Shown piece by piece: positions 56,612 through 64,000 of a DNA stretch of 64,000 nucleotides. Position 1 is the first letter of the stretch, and the number at the start of each line of letters is the position of its first letter. The DNA is from Neostapfia colusana (taxonomy: Eukaryota > Streptophyta > Magnoliopsida > Poales > Poaceae). The stretch spans positions 37,141,944-37,205,943 of the forward strand of contig JASWHV010000019.1 in assembly GCA_030760725.1 (NCBI GenBank). Direction: 5' to 3'. Under the pieces are notes generated by a model. It searched no databases. It was not told where the DNA came from and saw nothing but the letters and a program-made list of their open reading frames with translations. A program made the translations under genes and the position numbers.

Positions 56612-56750
56612 AAGGAATATAGTCGTTGGAAGAGAAAGGGCCAAAATGGCTCTTCCCCAAGTTGGCCGAACCAGGGGTTCAGCCGCACCTGTAGGTGGGG
56701 GGGGCCTGGTTCCCTTTTTTGCATGTGGCTCTCCAACGGCTATATTTCTA
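56612..56750. repeat. Small inverted-repeat element (MITE-like)
   Basis: GGAATATAGTCGTTGGAAGAG-like left end (near 56614) is inverted at 56728-56748 (CTCTCCAACGGCTATATTTC-like), arms of about 20 bp with few mismatches. A second TAGCCGTTGG follows. No clear target duplication. The rest of 56601-57020 shows nothing recognisable. Confidence 0.4.
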
Positions 56751-57027
56751 GCCGTTGGGTGCAATGGTCACAAATTTCCTTATAAATTTGTTTTCCAATT
56801 AAAACTTTTCTCAAATCCAAATTTTCCGAATAAAGTTTTGGTTGAGAATATAGAGTTTTAAACATGTAAATAAAAAAATCAAAACATGTTGTGGATAATG
56901 CAAACTAAGTGGGAAAAAAATCAAATTACGATGGAAAAACAAATATGAGATAACTACCAATTAACTTATTGGCAAGGTCTCACCCAACTTTTTAAAGTCT
57001 GATGAGAGAGACTTTTCTCCGAGTCAT

Positions 57028-57978
57028 TCAGCTCAATATCTTGGCATCAGGTCCTGAAGAAGACTCAGATGGCTTCACTTGCTTCTTCTGCCATTCTCTT
57101 CTTGGCGGTTTACTGGACTTGAGCCGTTGAGACGGTTCTGACTTCCCCGTCGGCTTGAATTGTCTTTTGGGGCTTAGCGCCGGTGTATACTCGTAAAGTG
57201 ATTTTCTCATAAAGGCAATGAGGTTTTCCACTGCTGGGGGTGTTACTTTAACTTCTTTTATGTGTTTGACATTCGGTACATACTTGATTTTGATCATGCA
57301 GCATTGCTCCTTCCTTGGCTGAAAGTCAAACTTTTCTTCCTTGCCATTGATATGGAAGCGGATTTCTCTGACTCCCACATCGATGCGAGCATCCTCGGTA
57401 CTGAGGAATGGTCATCCGAGAATGAGCGGTTTTTCCTTCTCGACCTTCATGTCGAGCACCATGAAGTCCACAGTGATGAAGTAGTTCCGGATTTTCACTG
57501 GGACGTCTTCAGCATTCCCCGCAGGATAGCAAACCGAGGAATCGGCCAACTGGGGTTGCATCGGCGTTGGTGAGAATGCTGTGAAGTTGAGGATGTCAAA
57601 AACCACCTTTGGCATGACACTCACACTTGCTCCAAAGCCACAAAGGGCCTTGTCTAAGTGTTGAGTCACAATTGGACATGATATGATGGGACACCCTGTA
57701 TCCTTCTTAGCTGCTTCCTTTTCTTGCTGAGTGTACGGTGGGTCACAATTTACTGTTCCTTCTCTCGTGGTCACCACATTGACATTTTATATGAGAGCTT
57801 CGGGTTGTCCCGGAATCTTTCCATTCTCCATTGGTGTAGCAGCAGCTGCCAATTGAGTTAGTTGGGTTTTTAATATCTTGTTGAAGCTCAACTGGTTCTT
57901 TAAGACTGAGAATAATCCTTTTACCTTGGTGTTAATGCTTTCTAGGGTCTTGTCATTAGCCGATAACTTTAACGACAT
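57028..57978 (-). pseudogene. Athila-like gypsy gag end and protease
   Basis: On the minus strand one frame runs 57978 to 57028 with two internal stops (TGA at about 57411-57409 and one near 57780). The N-terminal part reads 'VKGLFSVLKNQLSFNKILKTQLTQLAAAATP', the linker typical of Athila gag; next 'LCGFGASVSVMPKVVFDIL', where Athila proteases usually have LGAS after Asp (Phe-Gly here, so the catalytic Asp position is altered); then 'PMQPQLADSSVCYPAGNAEDVPVKI' and 'REIRFHINGKEEKFDF'. RT and later domains are absent. Remnant only. Confidence 0.82.
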
Positions 57979-58292
57979 AGTTTCATAATCTTTAGCTAGC
58001 TAATTGCAAGTTCCTTCAAGTTGTGCTGTTTTCTATTTTTGCCATTGTTGTAGCCCCTTGAAAGGAAAGGGTGTGGTTTTCCCCACCCTTGTAGCCCCCT
58101 TGAAACAAACTATTTGGATGACTGTGCATATAGAATGTACAAATCAATATTAGAAGAAAAAGTGTTTCATTGTCTCTAATTATGACAAAAGCAAAAAAAA
58201 TTACTTCCTTTCAAATTACGATTACAAGATTATCTTTCGTAAGTATTACACCTCTACGAAGGTACCAAGTAAGAATTTTAGATTTAAGAGGT
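57979..58292. other. Spacer, small tandem duplication
   Basis: No gene. TTGTAGCCCCTTGAAA occurs twice (about 58050 and 58095) with GTGTGG...CCCACCC between; otherwise AT-rich sequence with nothing named. Confidence 0.5.
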
Positions 58293-58812
58293 ATTTCCAT
58301 CTTTCATATTTTTTATTAAGGGGCATTGGCGTTTTGACCACATTTTTAGAGTCTAATTGTGATCTAGACTCTGATTTTGAAATTTTGCATTTTTACCACA
58401 ACTTTTTTTCACTACCACAAGTCCGTTAAGTGCCCATAACAGTGTTAACTTTGAGGTTGAAAGACAAGTTTACCCTTTGCAATTCTATACAGTGTTGATG
58501 TTAAACATTGTGTTTATACTATAGTTTTGACATGTAATTCGATAAAAAAATAAATTTTGTTTTTCTCAACATTGGGTGGCTGGATTGATCTGGTGGAATG
58601 AAAGAAGTGAGGGACATTTTGGTCTTTTTTTCAGTTTCCAAACATTTTTTCTTTTCTTTATTCTGTTTATTCTGATTCAACTGACGGTGTTAGCAAGCTG
58701 TGGTAAACAGCAGATTCGGATGAAAAAATTTATGGTAAAAACACAAAATTTTAAAATCAGGGTCTAGATCACAATTAGACTTAAAAACTGGTCAAAACAC
58801 AATTGTCTTGAT
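58293..58812 (+). mobile_element. Repeat with 76-80-bp terminal inverted repeats, copy 1
   Basis: 58321-58400 and 58732-58807 are inverted copies: GTTTTGACCA...TCTAATTGTGATCTAGA...AAATTTTG at the left mirrors AAATTTT...TCTAGATCACAATTAGA...TGGTCAAAAC at the right. Length and long TIRs suggest a nonautonomous DNA transposon (Mutator-like is one possibility). No transposase. Left flank TTTATTAAG and right flank TTGATCGAG agree at 6 of 9, not convincing as a duplication. Confidence 0.65.
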
Positions 58813-58834
58813 CGAGAAATGCCTCGATCTGGTG

Positions 58835-60717
58835 TTTGATGAAGACAAGAAATGGAACTGAGAAGATGGCGAGGTGAACAACGAGTTTGTTGTTGAGTAT
58901 GTTTCAGCTGACCATTCAGAAGTTGTGATCACACACCATGGAGGGCAGGTGACACCACATGTGGCTGGAACACCTGCAGTGTCACCAGCACCTAATGCAG
59001 GTGAACCGTGTCCCGCAACACCACATGAAGATCGAGTCTTGCCGGTACCTGCTGTTGTGCATGCATCACCACCGGCGGGGGTTGAGCTGGAGCTGGATGC
59101 GGATCATGAAGGTAGTGCACCGTTGAGATTTTGTACATTGCAGAATATCAATGAAGCAGGACCGGCTCTCGTACTGAATCATCATGAACAAGAAGCAGAT
59201 CTGTTGATGGTGGATACTGAAGAGCCTTCCACGTTCCAGGAGGCTCAGGTGCATGACTGCTGGCACAAGGCCATGCTTGATGAACTGGCTGCGATCGAGG
59301 AAAACAGGACATATGGCAGTTGACAGAAGCTCTGACTGGTCATCGCTTGATCAGCTTGAAGTGGGTATGCAAGACAAAGAAGGATGCGGCAGGAAAGATC
59401 ATTAAGTACAAGGCTAGTCTTGTAGCTAGAGGTTTTATGCAGAAACAAGGAGTGGATTTCGATGAGGTGTTTGCACTGGTAACACGGCTTGAATCGGTGC
59501 GGCTTCTGTTGGCTTATGCAGCAAGTCAGTGCTGGGACATTCATCACATGGACGTGAAATTAGCTTTTCTCAATGGTGATCTTCAGGAGGAGGTATATGT
59601 CTCCCAGCCACCCGGGTTCATCGTTCCTGGACAGGAGAACAAGGTGCTGCGGCTGTTCAAGGCATTGTATGGACTGCGTCAAGCCCCTCAGTGCATGGTA
59701 CGCCAAGCTGGATAATGTACTGGTTGCACTTAGTTTTCAGCGTTGTGAGTCCGAACAAGTAGTATACGTGCGGAGAAAAGAACCACAACGAGGGCACCGA
59801 CTCATAGTTGGAGTGTATGTTGATGACCTTGTTATCACAGGAGATAATACTGCTGAGCTTATGCAGTTCAAGCAGGAGATGAGAAACATCATTCAGATGG
59901 CTGATTTAGGATTGTTGAGCTACTACCTTGGGTTAGAGATGAAGCAAGATGACAGTGGGGTGACTGTGAGTCAGAAAGCATATGCTTTGAAGATTCTGTC
60001 AGCAGCAAAAATGGAAGACTGTAATCCAAGTTATACTCCAATGGAAGGTCGGCTGAAACTAAGTAAGTCAAGTACTGCAACTCCTGTTGATTCAACTCAG
60101 TATCGAAGAATTGTAGGTTCTCTGAGATATTTGGTTAACATAAGGCCAGACCTAGCGTATGCGGTTGGATATGTGAGCCGGTACATGGAGAGCCCAACTG
60201 TTGAGCATTTGTTGGCTGTCAAGAGAGTGCTCAGGTACGTGGCTGGAACAATGGATCTTGGATGCCATTATGGGAGGAAGGAGCTCTTAAACTGATTGGG
60301 TATAGTGATAGCGACCTAGCAGGTGATATTGATACACGTCAGAGCACAACAGGGGTGTTATTCTTCCTCAATGGCAGCTTGATCACCTGGTAGTCTCAAA
60401 AACAACGTGTAGTGGCTTTGTCAAGTTGTGAGGCTGAGTATATTGTGTCTGCTACTGCTGCTTATCAAGGTACGTGGTTAAGCAGGCTTCTAGCTGAGTT
60501 TCAGGGAGAGAAAGAAGCTGAGCCGTTTATATTGAAGATTGATAATATGTCAGGAATACAACTGAGTCGAAATCTGGTGTTTCACGATCGTAGTAAACAC
60601 ATTGACATGAAGTATCACTTCATCAGACGGTGTGTGGATGGGAACCGGGTTAAAGTGGAGCATGTTGACACCAAGCATCAGTTAGCTGACATTCTCACGA
60701 AGTCACTCGAGATGATC
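58835..60717 (+). pseudogene. Copia pol fragment: integrase end, RT, RNase H
   Basis: Starts 'LVFDEDKKWN' then TGA at 58859, the end of copia integrase; a variable linker follows. RT: 'LISLKWVCKTKKDAAGKI', 'VDFDEVFALVTRLESVRLL', 'HHMDVKLAFLNGDLQEEVYV', 'LFKALYGLRQAPQ', then a frame change near 59693, and the intact active site YVDDLVITG near 59817. 'LGLLSYYLGLEM' and 'RRIVGSLRYLVNIRPDLAYAV' follow. RNase H after another frame change near 60290 has a TAG at 60392 and ends 'HQLADILTKSLE'. No gag, primer site or LTR, so a fragment; it is flanked on both sides by copies of one repeat. Confidence 0.87.
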
Positions 60718-60993
60718 ATTTCCATCTTTCATATTTTTTATTGAGGGACATTGGCGTTTTGACCATAGTTTTAGAGTCTAATTGTGATCTAGACCCTGAT
60801 TTTGAAATTTTGCATTTTTACCATAATTTTTTCACTACCACAAGTCCGTTAAGTGCCCATAACAGTATTAACATTGACGTTGAAAGACAAATCTACCCTT
60901 TGCAATTATATACAGTTTTGATGTTAAACATTGTGTTTATACTATATTTTTGACATGTAATTCGATAAAAAAATAAATTATGTTTTTCTCAAC
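60718..60993 (+). mobile_element. TIR repeat, copy 2, cut by the E6 insertion
   Basis: Matches 58293-58570 closely, beginning ATTTCCATCTTTCATATTTT and including the left inverted repeat. It starts within the last codons of the copia RNase H and is interrupted after TTCTCAAC where E6 begins, so the right half would be beyond E6. Confidence 0.75.
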
Positions 60994-62090
60994 TGTCGGT
61001 ACCTGAGATATGGGGTACCCCCGCGCACAGGGTAAAATGCCTAAGGTACTCGCCCTTCTCCGCAGGGAGAGCTCCGAAGGCGCCACGCGTACGGCGGGGC
61101 CGGACCTCCCTCTCCTCAGAGGAGAGCTCCGGGCCCGCCACGTGGCATACAGAAGCCGGACCTCCCCCTCCGCGGGAGAGAGGTCCGAAGACGCCACGCG
61201 TCCAGCGGGGCCGGACCTCCCTCTCCGCAGAGGAGAGCTCCGGGCCCGCCACGTGGCATACAGAGGCCGGACCTCCCCCTCCACGGGGAGAGGTCCGGAG
61301 GCTCCACGTGCCCCGCAGGCCAGACCCTTCTCACCTCAGAGAAGGGCTCCGGACCCGCCACGTGGCCAGAAGAACGGTGCTGCCTGCCCCCGAGCGGTAG
61401 GCGGCGGTGTAAAGGCGCCCCTCACCTTGCACGTACAAGGTATTCAAGGCCCGCGTCTTCCCAAGACGCGGAAACGCGGAGCACGCGTCTGTCAGGTGCC
61501 GTTGCGCCCAGTCGCATCACAGACTGGCGCGCGGTGTCAGAACCTGCCAGCCAATAAACGCTGCGACAAGACACCCCATGCCGCCTGCGCCCTCATCAAC
61601 CACTACGACTAGCACGCGGCATGGGCAGGGCGGCAAGATGAAGACTCAGAAGCCTTCGACCAGAGGCAGCTACCGGCGTAACTACAGATACGGTAGATAA
61701 CAAGCAATCTTCCCGGGACCACCTGTCGGGTCCCGGCTCCCCTTGTAAGCCGCCCGAGTCTTGGACTATAAAAGGCTCGGGCAGGCGTCGATAGCAAGGG
61801 TTCGCACTTGGCAACTCATACGCTAGCCATACACTCTCAAGCTGTAACTCACCCCCAAGCTCAGGCCTCCGGCCCTGAGCAGCAAGCAATACAGCGAGCT
61901 CCGTAGCTCGCCGTGGACGTAGGGTTTTACGCTCCGGCGGCCTGAACCACGTAAAACTCGCCGTGTCAAGCTCTCGCTAACTCGTCCATCCGCGCAAGCT
62001 TTCCGCTAGGAGACTAGCCCCGCCGAAAAAAGAACCTCCACGGGCTGCCCAGTGCAGGCCCGGGGGAAGTGTCAATCGCACACTTTGACA
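60994..62090 (+). repeat. E6 5' LTR (1097 bp)
   Basis: TGTCGGTACCTGAG...CACTTTGACA. Six or so units of about 55-60 bp with GCCACGTGGC or GCCACGCGTCC cores (61030-61380) precede a TATA box TATAAAA (61767-61773) and a leader. Units can fold as GGACCTC...GAGGTCC hairpins. Confidence 0.88.
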
Positions 62091-62110
62091 TTTGGCGCGC
62101 CAGGAAGGGG
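62091..62110 (+). promoter_or_regulatory. E6 primer-binding region
   Basis: TTTGGCGCGCCAGGAAGGGG immediately follows the LTR, the position of the primer site. It is not the Met-tRNA type used by E1, E2 and B1; the tRNA was not identified. Confidence 0.65.
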
Positions 62111-62147
62111 GCTTTTCCCCTAGCGCGACGAGTTTCCGCTGACGAAG

Positions 62148-63539
62148 ATGACCAAGCTTTCTTCAACGGCAAACTCTCCCCCTCCGCGTTCACGGCGAAC
62201 CGTGACCACTGGGGAGTACATGTCGACACACTCAGGACGGAGTGTGTCGGCACAAGCGGGCAGCCAGCAGCCGACTCCGGCGACGCCGACTCCGGCTATG
62301 CAGGCCCCGACCAGCGTGAGGTCTTCTGCAGCGCTGAGCGTACACCATGGAGGTGCGCTAGCTGCAGCAAGAGCGCTGCTGCGCAACCCGCCTGCGGGGG
62401 ATGCGCCCCATTCAGCGACCCAGCAATGGGTCCGCGAGGTGGACCGCCTCGTCGTCGCCGCCGCGAACCCTCGGTTTCGGCGAGGACGACGCCCAGGGCA
62501 ACCGGCTGTGTCGCTGACGCGCACACCCATGGTCGACGGGCGAACGGCGGATTCCAGCTCCTCCAGGCTCCTGTCGACGGACCTGCGAAGGGAACTGGAA
62601 CGGTGCCACTTGGGGCAGGACGCCCGGGTGTACCTCGAGCGACGCCGAGAAAGGCGTCGCAACCAGGAGGCAGGCGACAGCATGTCGTCGGCCTCGACAC
62701 AACCAGAAGGGCAGGTCTTCGCCATGCGAGCCCCGCCACAGGCATATGCTGCACAGCATATGCCACAACCATATGCGCCGCAAGTAGCGGCCCCGGTCTA
62801 TGGTGCAGCCTTGCCCATGCCGGGATACGCAGCGCCAGGTGCGAACCAAGTGTTCGCAGCGCCTATACCTGCCGCAGCAGGTGCAGGATGTGCGGCCCTT
62901 GCACCCCATCTTCGCTTCGCAAGGTGGCCACGCAAGTTCCGCCCGCACCTGCCCGAGAAGTACGACGGCAGCGTCAACCCGGCGGAGTTCCTCCAGATCT
63001 ACTCCACCGCCGTACTTGCCGCAGGAGGGGACGAGGCTGTCATGGCCAACTACTTCCCCGTCGCCTTGACCGGCCCAGCCCGGTCTTGGCTCATGAATCT
63101 ACCTCAGGGGTCCATAACCTCCTGGGGTGAGCTCTGCCGGCAGTTCGTCGCCAACTTCGGCAGCTCCTACACCCGTCCCGGCACGGAGCTCGACCTCCAC
63201 GCCGTCAAACAACAACCTGGGGAGTCGCTGCGCTCTTTCATCCAGCGGTTCTCTCAGGTGCGCAACACCATCCCACATATCCAAAGCGCCTCTGTGGTGG
63301 TGGCGTTCCGGCAGGGTGTCCGGGACGAGAAAATGCTCGAGAAGCTCGCGACCAGAGAGGTCCGCGACGTCTCGGAGCTCTTCAGCCTGGCGGACAAGTG
63401 CGCCATAGCAGCTGAAGGGCGGAACTGGCACGCACTGCCGACCTCCGAGTCAGGAGGGCAGCCCGGGTCCGGTGCTGCTTCCTATGGGGGTGGCAAGAAG
63501 ACCAAGAACCGGGGGGGGGGGGGGGGGGTGGCAAGATGA
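62148..63539 (+). CDS. E6 gag (capsid), frame ends at a G18 run
   Basis: ATG 62148 opens 463 codons. After a variable, Ala/Arg-rich N terminus (about 260 residues) comes the retrotransposon gag core: 'FRPHLPEKYDGSVNPAEFLQIY', 'GPARSWLMNLP', 'ITSWGELCRQFVANF', 'ESLRSFIQRFSQVRN' and 'VVAFRQGVRDEKM', as in Tat-type capsids that assemble the particle. The last residues are glycines from an 18-G run (63511-63528), then TGA at 63537. The next 120 codons of gag continue in another frame, so an indel in the G run, real or a sequencing error, ended the frame. Confidence 0.88.
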   Translation: MTKLSSTANSPPPRSRRTVTTGEYMSTHSGRSVSAQAGSQQPTPATPTPAMQAPTSVRSSAALSVHHGGALAAARALLRNPPAGDAPHSATQQWVREVDRLVVAAANPRFRRGRRPGQPAVSLTRTPMVDGRTADSSSSRLLSTDLRRELERCHLGQDARVYLERRRERRRNQEAGDSMSSASTQPEGQVFAMRAPPQAYAAQHMPQPYAPQVAAPVYGAALPMPGYAAPGANQVFAAPIPAAAGAGCAALAPHLRFARWPRKFRPHLPEKYDGSVNPAEFLQIYSTAVLAAGGDEAVMANYFPVALTGPARSWLMNLPQGSITSWGELCRQFVANFGSSYTRPGTELDLHAVKQQPGESLRSFIQRFSQVRNTIPHIQSASVVVAFRQGVRDEKMLEKLATREVRDVSELFSLADKCAIAAEGRNWHALPTSESGGQPGSGAASYGGGKKTKNRGGGGGVAR

Positions 63540-63907
63540 AGTCACCATTCACGGCCCCCGTCGCCGCAGCTGCGACGACTAGTGGAGTTCGGGGGCCACG
63601 CCCTGACAAAAGGCAGCGGCAGTCACCGGCCCCAGACAGTGACCAAGGCGGGCTATGCCCCGTGCACGGCACCTGCAACCATACTGCTGCCGAGTGCTGG
63701 GAGATCCAGAGGCTCGCAGAGTGCTTCCGTAAAGGAAGACAGCAGAGGGCTGAAGCACCGCCCCACCCTCAGAGGGATGGCAAACAGGAGGCCGGCGCCC
63801 CAGTCACCGCTGCCCACCATGTGGGGTTCCAGGAGCCTCAGCGTGTCATAAAGACAGTGCATGGCGGTGAGGACTCCAGTTCCGACGGTGACGGGCCTGG
63901 GCGTTAG
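63529..63907 (+). pseudogene. E6 gag C-terminal part, out of frame
   Basis: Continues after the G run in a different frame: basic 'GPRPDKRQRQ', a zinc-knuckle-like 'CPVHGTCNHTAAECWEIQRL' and a polar Gln/Arg-rich tail to TAG 63905-63907. This fits the nucleocapsid end of Tat gag. The sequence from 63908 to the window end has no confident assignment. Confidence 0.7.
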
Positions 63908-64000
63908 CCAACTACAGCACGCCTCCGTGCCTCGAACATACCTCTCGGGAGCCGCCTAAGGTCCGTCAACCCCTTGAAGGCCTTGCCAGAAGGGGAAGAT

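Larger units (their letters stand above)
60994..64000 (+). mobile_element. E6: Tat-like gypsy element, 5' end
   Basis: LTR 60994-62090, primer-site region, long gag frame, then the window ends. The LTR start TGTCGGTACC, leader and 'TTTGGCGCGCCAGGAAGGGG' agree with E4, but E6 is far better preserved, so it is younger. The five bases before it are TCAAC; the right target copy is not in the window. Confidence 0.85.

Noticed and set aside
58293..58812. Interpretation of the direct repeats as LTRs of the copia fragment
   Set aside because: They have internal long inverted repeats, lack TG...CA ends, and no primer site or purine tract lies next to them; kept only as an open alternative.
62069..63130. 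Long alternative-frame ORF (353 codons) over E6 gag
   Set aside because: It overlaps the homologous gag frame, has no recognisable motif and reflects GC-rich sequence with few stops.

Overview
This window looks like repeat-filled nuclear DNA from a plant, most likely a grass. I found no host gene, tRNA, rRNA or bacterial gene. Everything I can assign is LTR retrotransposon sequence or small DNA-transposon-like repeats. The plant call rests on methionine-tRNA primer sites (TGGTATCAGAGC), a chromodomain Ty3/gypsy element with 4-kb LTRs, SIRE-like Ty1/copia sequence with a third ORF, Athila- and Tat-like gypsy pieces, and GC-rich LTR cores. The grass call is an inference from overall element style.

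Layout. (1) 1-2960 and 18150-19345: element E1 (minus strand), a gypsy gag fragment, leader and one LTR split by a later insertion. (2) 2966-18149: element E2 (plus), a complete chromovirus-type gypsy element with 3.9-kb LTRs, target duplication TCCGT, an extra ORF upstream of gag, and one gag-pol frame broken by five stop codons. (3) 19346-23611: 3' part of a related long LTR (B3). (4) 23612-32613: element B1, an older relative with deleted gag, protease and integrase. (5) 32614-36154 and 48391-about 50170: the 3' half of a SIRE-like copia element. (6) 36155-48390: a decayed Tat-like gypsy element (E4) inside the SIRE element, itself interrupted by a solo LTR (39445-43478, duplication CGCGA). 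(7) 50172-51890: copia RT remnant and a SIRE-type LTR. (8) 51943-56595: a solo LTR of the B family (B2, duplication CAACG). (9) 56601-60993: an Athila protease remnant, a repeat with long terminal inverted repeats present twice, and a copia pol fragment between the copies. (10) 60994-64000: LTR, primer site and gag of a second Tat-like element (E6), running off the window.

The insertions form a nest: the SIRE element holds B1, which holds B3, which holds E1, which holds E2; the SIRE element also holds E4, which holds a solo LTR. The E2, 39445 and 51943 insertions have perfect 5-bp target duplications; E4 has a 4/5 match; the others lose one end outside the window.

The most unusual signal lies inside the long LTRs. 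Four LTR lineages share a split reading frame: an 81-nt (78-nt in one) exon-like segment ending in phase 1 at a GC-type donor, then a short exon-like segment that stays in frame to a stop. Between them lies a hairpin with an almost invariant loop and a covarying stem, and in several lineages another hairpin follows near the LTR end. With a promoter-like palindrome and AATAAA also inside the LTR, each LTR may be a small transcription unit of its own. The initiating exon was not found, so this remains a hypothesis.
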